Below, piece after piece: positions 1-11,180 of a stretch of DNA of 64,000 nt. The number at the start of each line of letters is the position of its first letter. The first letter of the stretch is position 1. The DNA lies in the NCBI RefSeq assembly GCF_900604485.1, contig NZ_UWOP01000001.1, forward strand, positions 67,001-131,000, given 5' to 3'. Source of the stretch: Enterococcus mediterraneensis (GTDB lineage Bacteria; Bacillota; Bacilli; Lactobacillales; Enterococcaceae). A model generated the notes under the pieces. That model had not been told where the DNA came from. It was given only the letters and a program-made list of their open reading frames with translations, and ran no database searches. The position numbers and the translations under genes are program-made.

Positions 1-10
1 CTTGTTTCAT
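1..10 (-). CDS. Start of next pyr operon gene (partial)
   Basis: An ATG on the minus strand at position 10, reading Met-Lys-Gln before the window ends, lies 21 bases after the carB stop. It is preceded by a ribosome-binding site (AAGGGAG, about 16-22). Only three codons are visible, so identity cannot be read. In related Firmicutes the gene after carB is usually pyrK or pyrD (dihydroorotate dehydrogenase subunits), which is the likely continuation by synteny only. Confidence 0.5.
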
Positions 11-31
11 GAAATTCTCCCTTACTGGTTT

Positions 32-3000
32 TTAAATCGCTTGTGTGGTGAATGCTCGTGATTCCATCACTTTTAAGATCGCGGTGGCAGTGTCTAATGA
101 AGTACATAATGGAACACCGTGTTCTACCGCTTCTCGGCGGATCATGAAGCCGTCTTGGGAAGTTCCTTGACGGTTTTTATCCATCGTGTTCACGACTAAT
201 TGCGCTTTTCCTCGTAAATATTCCAACGCATTTGGTGTTGTATGGTCTGAAATTTTCGCCACCGCTTTTGTCCGGATCCCCTGTTTCTGGAAGTATTCGG
301 CTGTTCCGTTGGTAGCAACGATCGTAAAACCGATCGTTGAAAATCGTCTTGCCAGATTGACCGCTTCTTCTTTTGCGTCGTCCGCGACGGAAAACAGGAC
401 AGTGCCGAATTCATGGATATGCAGTCCTGCTGCTTCGAAGGCTTTATACAACGCTTTTTCCAATGTTTTATCAGAGCCCATTACTTCACCTGTAGATTTC
501 ATTTCCGGACCTAAGTGGGTTTCGACTTTTTGCAATTTCGTGAATGAAAAGACCGGCGCTTTGACATGGACGTCCTTGCTCTCTGGATAAAGTCCATTTT
601 GATAGCCTTGATCGGCCAGTTTGTTGCCTAAAATAGCTTGGGTTGCCAGTTGAGCCATCGGGATGCCTGTGACTTTGCTTAAAAACGGCACGGTACGGCT
701 GGCTCTCGGATTGACTTCGATAACATAAACTTGTTCATCGTGGATCACAAATTGGATATTCATCATCCCGATACAGTTCAAGCCTAATGCCAATTTTTCT
801 GTATAGTCAGCGATCGTTTTCTTGATTTCTTCGGAAAGATACTGTGGCGGATAAACGGCCATCGAATCTCCTGAATGGATCCCTGCTCGTTCGATGTGTT
901 CCATGATACCTGGAATCAACACGGTCTCGCCATCACAGATCGCGTCCACTTCGCATTCGCCGCCGATCAGATAACGATCGACAAGTACTGGATGTTCCGG
1001 TGAAGCTTTGACGGCATTTTCCATATAGTCTTCCAGGTCCTGTTGGTTCTCAACGATTTCCATCGCGCGGCCGCCTAAGACGTAACTTGGACGTACCAAG
1101 ACTGGATATCCGATTCTTTGCGCGATCGTTACCGCTTCTTCTTTATTCGTCGCTGTATCGCCCGGTGGTTGCGGGATCCCTAGTTCTTTCAATGCTTGTT
1201 CGAAAAGATCGCGATTTTCCGCACGATCCAGATCCTCGATACTGGTTCCTAAAATCTTCGTGCCGCTTTTTGCCAACGGTTCTGCTAAATTGATGGCAGT
1301 TTGTCCGCCGAATTGCACGATCACGCCGATCGGTTGTTCCAGATCGATCACGTTTTGAACATCTTCCAGTGTCAATGGTTCAAAATACAGCTTGTCAGAG
1401 ATGGAAAAGTCTGTCGATACTGTTTCCGGATTGCTGTTGATGATGATAGCCTCGTATCCTGCTGCTTGGATCGCTTTGACAGAATGGACTGTCGCATAAT
1501 CGAATTCCACACCTTGACCGATACGGATCGGACCTGAGCCTAATACAAGGACGGAAGGTTTTTGGGTCACAACACTTTCATTTTCAAATTCATAACTGCT
1601 GTAAAAATATGGTGTCGTTGATTCGAATTCCGCCGAGCAAGTGTCCACCATTTTATAGACAGGCACCAACTGATTTTCTTTACGAAATTCTCGGATTTTT
1701 GCGGCTTCTGTTTGCCAAAGCTGAGCGATCTTCACATCAGAAAAACCGTTTTGCTTGGCTTTTTTCAATGTCGTTTTATCAAATGGCGCTGCTTTCAGCT
1801 GTTCTTCGATCTCGGTGATGTGCAGGAGTTTGTCTAAGAAAAACAGATCGATCTTAGTCATTTCCGCAATGTCTTGGATTGTATACCCGCGGCGAATCGC
1901 TTCGGTGACATAAAACAGACGATCGTCTTGTGCTTTGACCATTTTTTTCGTTAGTTCATTGTCAGAAAGCTGTTCAAGAACCGGCAGTTCAACGTGAGTC
2001 GCGCCCACCTCCAATGAACGGACAGCTTTCAGCAAAGCTTCTTCGATATTGCGGCCGATCGCCATGACTTCACCAGTGGCTTTCATCTGTGTTCCTAAGA
2101 TCCGGTCGCCGTTTTCAAATTTATCAAATGGCCAACGCGGGATCTTTGCAACGACATAATCCAATGCCGGTTCGAATTCAGCATAGGTGGTTTCAGTCAC
2201 GGGATTTTTCATTTCATCCAATGTAAGACCGACAGCGATTTTTGCGGCTAGTTTTGCGATCGGATAGCCTGTTGCTTTACTTGCTAAAGCGGAAGAACGT
2301 GAAACCCGCGGATTGACTTCGATGACATAATAGTTGAAGCTGTGTGGGTCAAGTGCCAGCTGTACATTACAGCCGCCCTCGATTTGAAGTGCGCGGATGA
2401 TCCGCAAAGAAGCATCTCTTAACAACTGGTATTCGTGATCAGATAGTGTTTGACTTGGTGCGAAGACGATAGAATCGCCGGTATGGATGCCCACTGGATC
2501 AAAGTTTTCCATGTTGCAGACAACGATCGCGTTATCGGCGGAGTCTCGCATCACTTCGTATTCGATCTCTTTGAAACCGGCGATGCTTTTTTCGATCAAG
2601 CATTGAGTTGCCGGCGATAATTTAAGACCATTTTCAGCGATGGTCCGCAATTCTTCTTCATTGTCGCACATACCGCCGCCAGTACCGCCAAGTGTAAAGG
2701 CTGGACGTACGATAACTGGATAGCCGATTTGATCAGCAAAATCGATTGCTTCCTCAACGGTAGTGATGATGGCTGATTCTGGGATCGGCTGATCCAACTC
2801 TTCCATCAATTTTTTGAATAGATCCCGGTCTTCTGCCTGGTCGATGGCGGAAAGTTTGGTTCCCAGAAGTTCGATTCCTAATTCTGTTAAGATCCCTGAT
2901 TCGGCTAATTCCATTGCCATATTCAGTCCGGTTTGACCGCCTAGTGTTGGTAACAGAGCATCAGGATGTTCCTTACGCAAGATTCGTGAAACAAATTCAA

Positions 3001-3211
3001 AGGTGATCGGTTCGATATAGACACGATCGGCGATTTCTTTGTCTGTCATGATCGTTGCGGGGTTGGAATTGACCAGAACGACTTCGTAGCCTTCTTCTTT
3101 CAATGCCAGACATGCTTGTGTTCCGGCATAGTCGAATTCAGCAGCCTGCCCGATGATAATGGGACCGGATCCGATCACCATGATTTTCTTTATATCTGTC
3201 CGTTTTGGCAT
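32..3211 (-). CDS. carB: Carbamoyl-phosphate synthase large subunit
   Basis: Makes carbamoyl phosphate from bicarbonate, two ATP and ammonia channelled from CarA, feeding pyrimidine and arginine synthesis in the cytoplasm. The 1059-residue protein has the classic duplicated layout: ATP-grasp half at about 1-400, oligomerisation region at 400-550, second ATP-grasp half at 550-935, and a C-terminal methylglyoxal-synthase-like allosteric domain. Each half opens with the repeat (I)GSGPI.IGQ.(A/V)EFDYAG/T. The ATG at 3211 was chosen because it starts at MPKRTDIKK and has GGAAGGA at 3221-3227; an in-frame ATG six codons upstream lies on that ribosome site. The gene overlaps the end of carA by 22 bases, suggesting translational coupling. 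Confidence 0.98.
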   Translation of the reverse strand: MPKRTDIKKIMVIGSGPIIIGQAAEFDYAGTQACLALKEEGYEVVLVNSNPATIMTDKEIADRVYIEPITFEFVSRILRKEHPDALLPTLGGQTGLNMAMELAESGILTELGIELLGTKLSAIDQAEDRDLFKKLMEELDQPIPESAIITTVEEAIDFADQIGYPVIVRPAFTLGGTGGGMCDNEEELRTIAENGLKLSPATQCLIEKSIAGFKEIEYEVMRDSADNAIVVCNMENFDPVGIHTGDSIVFAPSQTLSDHEYQLLRDASLRIIRALQIEGGCNVQLALDPHSFNYYVIEVNPRVSRSSALASKATGYPIAKLAAKIAVGLTLDEMKNPVTETTYAEFEPALDYVVAKIPRWPFDKFENGDRILGTQMKATGEVMAIGRNIEEALLKAVRSLEVGATHVELPVLEQLSDNELTKKMVKAQDDRLFYVTEAIRRGYTIQDIAEMTKIDLFFLDKLLHITEIEEQLKAAPFDKTTLKKAKQNGFSDVKIAQLWQTEAAKIREFRKENQLVPVYKMVDTCSAEFESTTPYFYSSYEFENESVVTQKPSVLVLGSGPIRIGQGVEFDYATVHSVKAIQAAGYEAIIINSNPETVSTDFSISDKLYFEPLTLEDVQNVIDLEQPIGVIVQFGGQTAINLAEPLAKSGTKILGTSIEDLDRAENRDLFEQALKELGIPQPPGDTATNKEEAVTIAQRIGYPVLVRPSYVLGGRAMEIVENQQDLEDYMENAVKASPEHPVLVDRYLIGGECEVDAICDGETVLIPGIMEHIERAGIHSGDSMAVYPPQYLSEEIKKTIADYTEKLALGLNCIGMMNIQFVIHDEQVYVIEVNPRASRTVPFLSKVTGIPMAQLATQAILGNKLADQGYQNGLYPESKDVHVKAPVFSFTKLQKVETHLGPEMKSTGEVMGSDKTLEKALYKAFEAAGLHIHEFGTVLFSVADDAKEEAVNLARRFSTIGFTIVATNGTAEYFQKQGIRTKAVAKISDHTTPNALEYLRGKAQLVVNTMDKNRQGTSQDGFMIRREAVEHGVPLCTSLDTATAILKVMESRAFTTQAI

Positions 3212-4287
3212 ATGTGCTGCTCCTTCCATGTATCCATCATATCTATAAATTCATCAAATAAGTGCACGGCATCGTGAGGTCCAGGCGCCGCATCCGGGTG
3301 AAACTGTACGCTGAATGCCGGATAGTTTTTATGACGTACCCCTTCGATGGTGCCATCGTTCACTTCAATATGAGTCACCATCAAAATATTCGGATCGATA
3401 GATTCTTCCGCTACGGCATAGCCGTGATTTTGCGAAGTAAAATCGATTCTTCCGGTGGCGATCTCCCGTACTGGGTGATTCAACCCCCGGTGTCCGAATT
3501 TCATCTTGTAAGTATCAGCGCCATTTGCCAGTGAAAATAATTGATGTCCTAAGCAGATTCCGAAAATCGGAACTTTTCCTTGAATCTCTCGAATCATCGC
3601 AATAGCTTCCGGTACATCTTTCGGATCTCCCGGTCCGTTCGTCAGCATCACGCCATCTGGAGAAAGTTCCAAGATCTTTTTCGCGCTGGTATCATACGGC
3701 AATACCGTCAAATTGCAGTGGCGTTTGGAAAGCTCCCGCAAAATACTGTGCTTCAAGCCAAAATCGATCACGACTACATTGTGTCCAGTGCCCGGGCTTG
3801 GATAAGGTTTCGCAGTGGAGACTTGTGCTACTTGATTGGTAGGCAAAACAGCGGCTTTCAATTGATCGTAAGCATGGGTAAAGTCTTCTTCTGCCACGAT
3901 ACTGGCTTTCATCGTGCCGTGCTGACGCAATTTTTTTGTTAGCGCGCGGGTATCGATCCCGGCGATTCCGGGGATACCTTTGCGTTTCAAAAATTCGTCT
4001 AATGTCATTTGATTGCGCCAATTGCTTGCTAGACGGGCATGTTCTTTAACGACTACCCCTTTACAAGTCGGTGCGATAGACTCATGATCGTCACGATTGA
4101 TGCCGTAATTTCCCACCATAGGATACGTAAATGTGATGATCTGTCCGTTAAAACTTTGGTCGGTGATCGTTTCTTGATACCCAGTCATACTGGTAGTAAA
4201 AACGATCTCGCCGAAAACATTCGTTTCAGCGCCGAATCCTTCTCCTTCAAAATAAGTGCCATCTTCTAAAATCAACCAACGTTTCAT
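3190..4287 (-). CDS. carA: Carbamoyl-phosphate synthase small subunit
   Basis: Glutamine amidotransferase subunit (365 residues) that hydrolyses glutamine and passes ammonia to CarB. The N-terminal CPSase domain starts [10 protein letters not shown]. The C-terminal class I amidotransferase domain shows the nucleophile motif GICLGHQLF and the catalytic His in [11 protein letters not shown]. The open frame runs 49 codons further upstream into pyrC, but the family start is the ATG at 4287, one base after the pyrC stop, with an AAAGGTGG ribosome site inside the end of pyrC. It sits in the pyr operon rather than with arginine genes, so PyrR attenuation should control it. Confidence 0.97.
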   Translation of the reverse strand: MKRWLILEDGTYFEGEGFGAETNVFGEIVFTTSMTGYQETITDQSFNGQIITFTYPMVGNYGINRDDHESIAPTCKGVVVKEHARLASNWRNQMTLDEFLKRKGIPGIAGIDTRALTKKLRQHGTMKASIVAEEDFTHAYDQLKAAVLPTNQVAQVSTAKPYPSPGTGHNVVVIDFGLKHSILRELSKRHCNLTVLPYDTSAKKILELSPDGVMLTNGPGDPKDVPEAIAMIREIQGKVPIFGICLGHQLFSLANGADTYKMKFGHRGLNHPVREIATGRIDFTSQNHGYAVAEESIDPNILMVTHIEVNDGTIEGVRHKNYPAFSVQFHPDAAPGPHDAVHLFDEFIDMMDTWKEQHICQNGQI

Positions 4288-4288
4288 T

Positions 4289-5569
4289 TTATTTCCCACC
4301 TTTTTGCCATACCGCATGACCATTGACAAAGGTATACAATGTATCGCCGTATACTTCCCACTTGTCAAATGGTGTGTTGACAGCTTTTGATTCGAATTGT
4401 TTTGAGTCGATCTGATAAGCATGCTGGATATCAAAGATTGCCAGATCTGCTTTTCCGCCGATCGTTAAGCGGCCAGTATCTAATCCGAAGATCGCTGCTG
4501 GTTTGACTGCCATCCAGTCAATTACTTGTTCTAATGTAAATTTGCCGGTTTTGACAAAATGCGTATAAATCAGTTGAAACGCGTATTCCGATCCCACAAT
4601 CCCGAATGGTGCTTTTAAAAAACTTTGATTTTTTTCGTCAAAACCATGGGGAGCATGGTCGGTTGCGATACAATCGATGGTTCCGTCCAACAGACCTTCG
4701 ATCAATGCTTCGCGGTCGTCTTTGCCTCTCAACGGCGGATTCATTTTCCAATAACCGAAATCTTCTGGGATATCTTCTTCGCATAAGATCAGGTGATGCG
4801 GCGAAACCTCGGCAGTGACGTGGACACCGGCTTTTTTCGCATCTCGGATCACTCGCACGCTCTCTTTGGTAGATACATGGCAGACATGATAATGACAGCC
4901 GGTTTCTTCTGCTAAAAGCAAATCTCTGGCGATCTGGGAAGATTCCGTTGCACTAAGAATGCCTGGAAGTCCTAATTCTTCTGCTTTTTTGCCGGCGTGC
5001 ATCACACCGCCGAAAAGCAACGACTCGTCTTCTGTATGGGCAACCAGCGCCATATCATTGGCAGCCGCTTCTTTCATAGCCAGATACATGGTGCCGGCAG
5101 TCTGTACGCCGACGCCATCGTTAGTAAAGGCAAACGCCCCGGCTTTTTTTAATGCTTTTTGATCTGTCAGTACATCACTGCGGAGTTTTTCTGTGATCGG
5201 CGCGTATTGCAATACATTGACTACGGCATCTTTTTTGATCAAGTCGTAAACTTCTGTCAATTTTTCAGCTGTATCCGGTACCGGATCAAGATTCGGCATG
5301 GCACAAACGGTGGTAAATCCACCGCGAGCCGCTGCCATACTGCCGGTTTTGATCGTTTCTTTATAGGTGTATCCAGGTTCCCGCAAGTGGACATGGACAT
5401 CTACCAAGCCTTGAGTGATCAGCTGTCCTTGGGCATCAAACACTTCATCAAAAACCGTATCAAAACCAGTTCCGATCGCTTTGATTTTGCCTTCTTCGAT
5501 CCAGATTTCTGCCGGGATCGTTTGATTATCGTGAGAAATAATTTTACCGTTTTTAATGAGTGTTTTCAT
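4289..5569 (-). CDS. pyrC: Dihydroorotase
   Basis: Cyclises N-carbamoyl-L-aspartate to dihydroorotate, the third step of pyrimidine synthesis. The 426-residue amidohydrolase carries the zinc-binding HVHLREPG motif near residue 60 and the conserved IATDHAPH motif near residue 300, both typical of the class I (Bacillus-type) enzyme. The ATG at 5569 has a strong AGGAGG site. It starts 17 bases after pyrB and stops one base before carA, so all three are read from one transcript. Confidence 0.97.
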   Translation of the reverse strand: MKTLIKNGKIISHDNQTIPAEIWIEEGKIKAIGTGFDTVFDEVFDAQGQLITQGLVDVHVHLREPGYTYKETIKTGSMAAARGGFTTVCAMPNLDPVPDTAEKLTEVYDLIKKDAVVNVLQYAPITEKLRSDVLTDQKALKKAGAFAFTNDGVGVQTAGTMYLAMKEAAANDMALVAHTEDESLLFGGVMHAGKKAEELGLPGILSATESSQIARDLLLAEETGCHYHVCHVSTKESVRVIRDAKKAGVHVTAEVSPHHLILCEEDIPEDFGYWKMNPPLRGKDDREALIEGLLDGTIDCIATDHAPHGFDEKNQSFLKAPFGIVGSEYAFQLIYTHFVKTGKFTLEQVIDWMAVKPAAIFGLDTGRLTIGGKADLAIFDIQHAYQIDSKQFESKAVNTPFDKWEVYGDTLYTFVNGHAVWQKGGK

Positions 5570-5585
5570 ATGCTTCCTCCTGTTT

Positions 5586-6512
5586 TTACGCTTTACCTGA
5601 TAATACTGCTTCTAAAATCGCCATCCGGACATAGACACCATTAGTCATTTGCTGGATGATCCGCGATTGCAGACTTTCTACTAATGAATCTGCCAACTCT
5701 ACATCGCGGTTGACTGGTGCCGGGTGCATGATGATCGCGTGAGGCCGCATTTGTTTCGCCCGCTCCACAGTCAAGCCGTATTCATTGTGATAGCTTTCTT
5801 TTGAAAAACTTTCACTGCCGTCATGACGTTCGTGTTGGACACGCAGCATCATCATGACATCTACTTCGGAAACCAATTCGTCTAACGGCAGATAATGGCC
5901 GTAAACTTCAAACTCAGGATCATACCATTCTTCCGGTCCGGAGAAGAAGACTTTTGCGCCGAGACGTTTCAGCATTTGCATGTTGGATTTTGCTACCCGT
6001 GAATGGGTGATGTCTCCGACGATCGCTATTTTCAATCCTTCAAAGTAGCCGAACTCTTCATAGATCGTCATCAGATCCAGCAGACATTGTGTAGGATGCT
6101 GGCCGCTGCCGTCGCCACCGTTGATGATACTGCATTGGATCGTTTTGCTTTGGATCAATTCATCGTAATAGTTTTCGTCTCCATGGCGGATCACTGCTAC
6201 GTCAACGCCAAGAGCCGACATCGTCAGCACTGTGTCATAAAGCGTCTCGCCTTTTTGGACAGAGCTGGTTGAAGAATCAAACTCGATCACTTCCAGTCCC
6301 AATTTCTTTTCAGCGACATCAAAACTTTTATGGGTTCGTGTACTATTCTCAAAGAAAAGATTAGTGGCGAAGTATTGGTCTTTTTCAGGTGTCCATTTTG
6401 CGCCGTTTTTAAATTCCTGTCCGCGGCGGATAAGTCCCATTACTTCTTGATCGGTCAATGCCTCAACGGTTAATAGATGTTTCAAACTGATTCTCTCTGA
6501 CTGAATGATCAT
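5586..6512 (-). CDS. pyrB: Aspartate carbamoyltransferase catalytic subunit
   Basis: Joins carbamoyl phosphate and aspartate, the committed step of pyrimidine synthesis. Family motifs are all present: STRTHKSF (carbamoyl phosphate loop), [19 protein letters not shown] and HPAPVNRD. The 308-residue start at the ATG at 6512 ([13 protein letters not shown]) is backed by AGGAGG 8-10 bases upstream; an upstream in-frame start would lie deep in pyrP. The start overlaps the end of pyrP by 50 bases, so the extra pyrP-pyrB attenuator found in Bacillus subtilis cannot be here. No pyrI regulatory subunit is present. Confidence 0.97.
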   Translation of the reverse strand: MIIQSERISLKHLLTVEALTDQEVMGLIRRGQEFKNGAKWTPEKDQYFATNLFFENSTRTHKSFDVAEKKLGLEVIEFDSSTSSVQKGETLYDTVLTMSALGVDVAVIRHGDENYYDELIQSKTIQCSIINGGDGSGQHPTQCLLDLMTIYEEFGYFEGLKIAIVGDITHSRVAKSNMQMLKRLGAKVFFSGPEEWYDPEFEVYGHYLPLDELVSEVDVMMMLRVQHERHDGSESFSKESYHNEYGLTVERAKQMRPHAIIMHPAPVNRDVELADSLVESLQSRIIQQMTNGVYVRMAILEAVLSGKA

Positions 6513-7797
6513 GTTTTGCTTCCTCCTGTTCGCTTCTTGAAGTTTCCGGTAAAACAAGGTTTAAGATGATTCCTAAAACAGTGGCTAGTGCCATAGCTGA
6601 CAAAGTGAATGTTCCGAATTCAAAGACTAGTCCGCCGATACCGATCACTAGGATGACTGATGCGATCAGCAGATTTTTCTTTTTATCAAAGTCGATTTTG
6701 TTTTCGATCAAGATTTTCAATCCGCTTGCGGCGATTACTCCGAAGAGAATGAAACTGATTCCTGAAATGACTGGTCCTGGGATGCTGAGGATCAGTGCGC
6801 TCAATTTGCCGACAAATCCTAGTACGACTGCCAAGATGGCTGCTCCACCGATAACGAAAACGCTGTGAACTTTCGTGATCGCCAACACGCCGATGTTTTC
6901 GCCGTAGCTGGTTACTGGCGGTCCGCCGACAAAACCTGCGACGATCTGTGCCAATCCATCACCCATCAATGTTTTATGAAGGCCTGGTTCTTCAAAGAAG
7001 TTGCGTTTCGTCAATTTATTAAGGACCATCAAATGACCAATGTGTTCTGTCATTGTTACAAAAGCGATCGGCGCCATCGTCGTGATCGCGTTGAGATAAA
7101 GTTTTGGTGTGTACTGCACAAAAGGAATTTCGAAATTCGGTACAGCAAACCATGCTGCGTCAGCGATCGGTTGTGTATCCACGATCCCAAAGGCCAAAGC
7201 AATCAGATAACCACTGATGATTCCCAAAAGGATCGGGATCAGACCCAAGAAACCTTTCAGCCACATGTTGAAGATGATCGTAACCAGTAATGTCAAAAGT
7301 GCGACTGCGATATATTTGATATCGTATTTGTCTCCGTTGAACATGGCGTTGTTCGCGGCGTTTGCTGCTAGTCCCAAACCGATGACCATTACCACCGGAC
7401 CGACAACGATCGGCGGCAAGATGCGGTTGAGCCAAGCTGAACCGATTTTTCTGACGATCAGTGAAACGATCAGGTAGACGATCCCGGTAGTGATTGCTCC
7501 TTGAGCGACCGCTGGATACCCGTCAGATTTCATCAGCATCTGCATCGCTGCAATAAATGCGAAGCTGCTGCCCAGATATGCCGGAATCTTGCCTTTCGTT
7601 GTGGTCAGATAAACGAGGGTTCCCAGACCGGAACTGACTAACGCGATCCCTGGGTTGATCCCTACTAAAATCGGTACCAGGACAGTTGCGCCAAACATCG
7701 TGAATAAGTGCTGTAAGCTTAGTCCTAACCATTGAAACGTTTTTGGTTTGTCATGGATATCTAATACTGCATCGTTATTGCGAAATTCTTTTGCCAT
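6463..7797 (-). CDS. pyrP: Uracil permease (NCS2 family)
   Basis: Membrane uracil/proton symporter that salvages external uracil. The protein of about 444 residues is hydrophobic throughout, with 12-14 membrane segments and the NCS2 signature region TSYGENIGV around residue 280. Two ATGs are possible. The one at 7797 (MAKEFRNND) lies 9 bases from GGAG at 7808-7811, whereas the one at 7806 directly abuts that site, so 7797 is preferred. It follows pyrR with only about 12 bases between stop and start. Confidence 0.95.
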   Translation of the reverse strand: MAKEFRNNDAVLDIHDKPKTFQWLGLSLQHLFTMFGATVLVPILVGINPGIALVSSGLGTLVYLTTTKGKIPAYLGSSFAFIAAMQMLMKSDGYPAVAQGAITTGIVYLIVSLIVRKIGSAWLNRILPPIVVGPVVMVIGLGLAANAANNAMFNGDKYDIKYIAVALLTLLVTIIFNMWLKGFLGLIPILLGIISGYLIALAFGIVDTQPIADAAWFAVPNFEIPFVQYTPKLYLNAITTMAPIAFVTMTEHIGHLMVLNKLTKRNFFEEPGLHKTLMGDGLAQIVAGFVGGPPVTSYGENIGVLAITKVHSVFVIGGAAILAVVLGFVGKLSALILSIPGPVISGISFILFGVIAASGLKILIENKIDFDKKKNLLIASVILVIGIGGLVFEFGTFTLSAMALATVLGIILNLVLPETSRSEQEEAKHDHSVRENQFETSINR

Positions 7798-7809
7798 TTT
7801 TTTCATCTC

Positions 7810-8361
<552 letters not shown>

Positions 8362-8373
8362 CTATGATTGCAC

Positions 8374-8404
8374 AAAAAAACTCCTGCCCGTTATCAGGCA
8401 GGAG
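8374..8404 (-). terminator. pyr leader attenuator terminator
   Basis: On the minus strand an 8-bp perfect stem (8397-8404 with 8381-8388, CTCCTGCC/GGCAGGAG) is followed by seven T residues (8374-8380), just before the pyrR ribosome site. It is the regulated terminator of the PyrR attenuator. Confidence 0.93.
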
Positions 8405-8532
8405 GTATGTTTTCAGACTGTTGGTCGTATCCCTATAATGGTATCAGGGTATACGGATGTCATCCAGCAAGGTACATCGTCAGCGCACTGCGTGTACTTC
8501 TCGCTCATTTCCTTCTTAGCCTCACGGGACTA
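8405..8532 (-). promoter_or_regulatory. PyrR-binding leader (anti-antiterminator and antiterminator)
   Basis: The minus-strand leader contains AGTCCCGTGAGGCT (8518-8531), a full match to the known PyrR-binding consensus ARUCCNGNGAGGYU. Between it and the terminator lies an alternative stem around 8425-8465 (GTAT..CCCT pairing with AGGG..ATAC). With UMP, PyrR holds the first hairpin and the terminator forms. Only this single attenuator is possible because the pyrR-pyrP and pyrP-pyrB junctions leave no room for others. Confidence 0.92.
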
Positions 8533-8569
8533 CTCTTAAAGGATCACTATTAAATTTTTTGTTAAACAA

Positions 8570-8598
8570 ACAATACACTTTCTGTTATAAAAAATCAA
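8570..8598 (-). promoter_or_regulatory. Candidate pyr operon promoter
   Basis: Minus-strand TTGATT (8593-8598) and TATTGT (8570-8575) are separated by exactly 17 bases and would start transcription about 30 bases before the PyrR site. The -35 overlaps the stop codon of rluD. The -10 is weak, so this is a candidate only. Confidence 0.5.
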
Positions 8599-9503
8599 TG
8601 CTTTTTCCGTAATTTTTTTAAAGTTTCTTCAAAAATTTCCGGCAGCGGTGCTTCAAAGACTAAATTCTCACCTGTTCGGGGATGTGTAAAGCCTAAAAGT
8701 TTGGCATGCAGGAACTGTCCATTGCCTTTAAGTGTCTTGCGAGGACCATAAACCGGATCACCTGCTAAAGGGTAGCCGATATATTGCATATGGACACGGA
8801 TCTGGTGTGTCCGTCCGGTTTCCAATTGTAATTCCACTAATGTAAATTCATCAAAACGTTCTAAGACTGTAAAATGAGTGACCGCGGGACGGCCATCTTC
8901 AATAACTGCTTGTGTTTTACGGTTGGTTTTAGAACGGCCGATCGGTGCTTCAATCGTTCCCTTGTCATGTGGGATGACTCCATGGACTAGTGCCACATAT
9001 TTTCTCAGAGAAGTTTTATCTTTCAACTGTTTCGCCAAAGACTCATGAGCAAAATCATTTTTAGCCACCATCAATAAACCGGAAGTATCTTTATCGATGC
9101 GGTGAACAATACCTGGACGGATCACATCATTGATAGAAGACAGATTTTTCAGTTGATACAGCAGTCCATTCACTAATGTGCCGTGAGTATGGCCGGCAGC
9201 CGGATGAACCACCATTCCCTGCGGTTTATTGACCACCGCCACGTCTTCATCTTCATACACGATCTCAAGATCCAATGATTCAGGTGTCAAATCCAATTCT
9301 TCGGGATCCGGGATCTCAATGATCAGCTGATCGCCAGACTTCACTTTATAGTTTGCTCTTACCGGCTCGCCATGAAGGGAAACATTTTGATTTTTCAGCC
9401 ATTGTTGGATCTGAGAACGGCTGTATTCTTTCAGACGTTCCGCTAAAACTTTATCGATCCGCCCTTTTTCATCATGGATCACAAGATTAATTTGTTTTGG
9501 CAT
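8595..9503 (-). CDS. rluD: Ribosomal large subunit pseudouridine synthase, RluD type
   Basis: RluA/RluD-family pseudouridine synthase acting on 23S rRNA. An N-terminal S4 RNA-binding domain (residues about 10-70) precedes the catalytic domain with the motif HRIDKDTSGLL near residue 140, whose Asp is the catalytic residue. The 302-residue start at the ATG at 9503 (MPKQINLVI) has AAAGGAG upstream; the longer frame would start in lspA. The start overlaps the end of lspA by 17 bases. The lspA-rluD pair is widely conserved in Firmicutes. The exact target uridines cannot be read from sequence. Confidence 0.93.
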   Translation of the reverse strand: MPKQINLVIHDEKGRIDKVLAERLKEYSRSQIQQWLKNQNVSLHGEPVRANYKVKSGDQLIIEIPDPEELDLTPESLDLEIVYEDEDVAVVNKPQGMVVHPAAGHTHGTLVNGLLYQLKNLSSINDVIRPGIVHRIDKDTSGLLMVAKNDFAHESLAKQLKDKTSLRKYVALVHGVIPHDKGTIEAPIGRSKTNRKTQAVIEDGRPAVTHFTVLERFDEFTLVELQLETGRTHQIRVHMQYIGYPLAGDPVYGPRKTLKGNGQFLHAKLLGFTHPRTGENLVFEAPLPEIFEETLKKLRKKH

Positions 9504-9972
9504 GCTGTTTCTCCTTTGTATGCTCATCCCAGATCGCGTAGATAAAGACCATGATCACACCGATGACTAAAGACATATCGGCGACATTGAAAATCGGGAA
9601 ATTCATGAAGTCCGTTTGGAACATATCGACAACGTAGCCTAAACGAATACGATCGATAAAGTTCCCTAATGCTCCGGCAATAATCATTGTCAAACCGAAT
9701 GTGAAAAATTTATTGTCATTGCGATGTTTCACTAAAAGATAGCCGCAGACCGAAACGGCGACAACTGTGACGATCGTAAAGAAAACAATCTGACCTTCCA
9801 TGATGCTCCACGCCGCGCCGGTATTGCGGATATGAGTCAATGAAAGGATGTGAGGGATCAGCGGTTGGGTCTCACCTAACGCAAAGTTGGCGACAGTCCA
9901 CCATTTGACCAGCTGATCGAGAACTAAAAGCAGGATACAAATTACTAAATAAACGATTAACAAAAAATTCAA
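9487..9972 (-). CDS. lspA: Lipoprotein signal peptidase (signal peptidase II)
   Basis: Membrane aspartyl protease that cleaves signal peptides of diacylglyceryl-modified prolipoproteins. The protein of up to 161 residues has four membrane segments and the conserved motifs RNTGAAWS, GNFIDRIR and FNVADMS; the Asp residues in the last two are the catalytic pair. There is no ATG. The TTG at 9972 overlaps the preceding stop as TTGA but abuts the purine stretch AGAAAAGAG; a TTG three codons later (9963) has better spacing, so the exact start is open. It is coupled to the upstream HEPN-CBS gene. Confidence 0.93.
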   Translation of the reverse strand: MNFLLIVYLVICILLLVLDQLVKWWTVANFALGETQPLIPHILSLTHIRNTGAAWSIMEGQIVFFTIVTVVAVSVCGYLLVKHRNDNKFFTFGLTMIIAGALGNFIDRIRLGYVVDMFQTDFMNFPIFNVADMSLVIGVIMVFIYAIWDEHTKEKQHAKTN

Positions 9973-10679
9973 CTCTTTTCTGATTGGGTATAAATATCGC
10001 GGGGACGAATGATCCCTAATAAATTGCCGTTAGGATCGGCGTCTTGGGTGATCAGGATCGCTTCTAACATCCCGTCATCACCGTCGCTATGGAATAGTGT
10101 TTCGATCTCTGCGATAGTGGTATCAGCGGAAACAAACCGATAATTGGTCTTTTTCCCGTCAGAAATGATCAGCTCGCGGGCAGTACGCCCTTCCAGCTTG
10201 ATTTCCCCTTTCAAGCTTTCTCTGGCAAACCAATACCCCAACGCACGCAACGTGATCAGTCCTTCAAATTTTCCCTTGCTGTAAAGAGGAAATTGAGAAT
10301 GCTTTTTAGCGGCGATGGTTTTTAAAATCTCGGTGATAGGCATAGAGATCTCAAAGCCGGTAACATGCTTTTTGAATCTTGGCAAAACTTTTTCCGGCTC
10401 CAGCAGTTCATTTTCGATCTGTTGGATGCGATCGACAGTCCATTGATTCGGCTCAGCGATGACAAATCCTTCAGCGACTTGGTCGTGGACGATTGCATTG
10501 CGCAGCTGCGCCATCTGTAAGAGATCTTCCGAGTGACTTCTTACCGGCAGGTCTTTTCTTCTGCTTAAATGCCGGACCATTTCACTAAAGCCCATGTTTC
10601 GAGGATTACCTAATTTTTGGCGGAGCCATTTTTCGATTCGATTGAAGCTTATTAAAAAAGATTCAGCTTGTTGTCCCAT
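9969..10679 (-). CDS. HEPN-like plus CBS-pair protein, function unknown
   Basis: Residues 1-100 are predicted all-helical and contain LRNAIVHD at about residue 60, matching the Rx4H motif of HEPN domains, many of which are RNases. Residues about 105-236 look like a tandem CBS pair, which commonly binds adenine nucleotides; segments such as HSQFPLYSKGKFEGLITLRALGYW and NGNLLGIIRPRDIY fit. No membrane segment is visible. The ATG at 10679 is preferred, 7 bases after GGAG; the ATG two codons upstream is too close. It overlaps the upstream membrane-protein gene by 17 bases and lspA by up to 4. The fold calls are from motif recognition. RNase activity and ligand are unproven. Confidence 0.75.
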   Translation of the reverse strand: MGQQAESFLISFNRIEKWLRQKLGNPRNMGFSEMVRHLSRRKDLPVRSHSEDLLQMAQLRNAIVHDQVAEGFVIAEPNQWTVDRIQQIENELLEPEKVLPRFKKHVTGFEISMPITEILKTIAAKKHSQFPLYSKGKFEGLITLRALGYWFARESLKGEIKLEGRTARELIISDGKKTNYRFVSADTTIAEIETLFHSDGDDGMLEAILITQDADPNGNLLGIIRPRDIYTQSEKS

Positions 10680-11058
10680 GTCCATTCTCCTTTACGATAT
10701 ATGCTTGATGTAAAAATTTTAACAAAAATCCGATAAAAAGAACAATCAGCAAAATACTGACCGCAATACTTCTCAGCAATAAAGGCATCAGCAGCATGAA
10801 TCCGAAAAGAATCAGATAGATCTGGATCATTTTTGGGTTCATCTGGATGATCAGATCCAGCGGCTCTTTTTGAGGTTGGAAGTGATATACCTTGCTTTTC
10901 AATAGGTAGAATGATACTTGAATGGAGCAAGTTTCTTCTGTTATAGTCAGAGTCTTTGATTGTTCATGATTCAGCATAAATGTCTTGTCGTTTAGGATGA
11001 CTTTGATGGGACTGCCCATTCCGTAGAAACCGGTTTTGCGAGTCACACGAACTTCCAT
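10663..11058 (-). CDS. Small membrane protein with soluble N-domain, unknown
   Basis: Unrecognised 131-residue protein, first gene of the operon leading to the HEPN-CBS gene, lspA and rluD. Residues 1-75 look like a small beta-rich domain (RKTGFYGMGSPIKVILND...). Residues about 83-118 form two closely spaced membrane helices (IYLILFGFMLLMPLLLRSIAVSILLIVLFIGFLL, split by a short turn). No signal peptide is seen. The ATG at 11058 follows AAGGAGGT with good spacing. Overlapping reading frames suggest it is made together with the HEPN-CBS protein, possibly as a membrane partner. Confidence 0.75.
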   Translation of the reverse strand: MEVRVTRKTGFYGMGSPIKVILNDKTFMLNHEQSKTLTITEETCSIQVSFYLLKSKVYHFQPQKEPLDLIIQMNPKMIQIYLILFGFMLLMPLLLRSIAVSILLIVLFIGFLLKFLHQAYIVKENGHGTTS

Positions 11059-11151
11059 ATAGAACCTCCTTATTATCAAGTAATCAGCGGGAAATTACAA
11101 TAGAAATATAGGAATAAGTCTCTTCATTCAAAAATTTATTCTCTTTCTGTT

Positions 11152-11180
11152 GTTATCTTTAGTTTAGAGGAGGTTGTCAA
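11152..11180 (-). promoter_or_regulatory. Promoter of the HEPN-CBS/lspA/rluD operon
   Basis: Minus-strand TTGACA (11175-11180) and GATAAC (11152-11157) with a 17-base spacer. The consensus -35 touches the end of the fhs terminator, leaving about 95 bases to the first gene. Confidence 0.75.

Noticed and set aside
6865-7290. 141-codon plus-strand frame opposite pyrP
   Set aside because: Antisense to a confirmed permease gene, no start signals.
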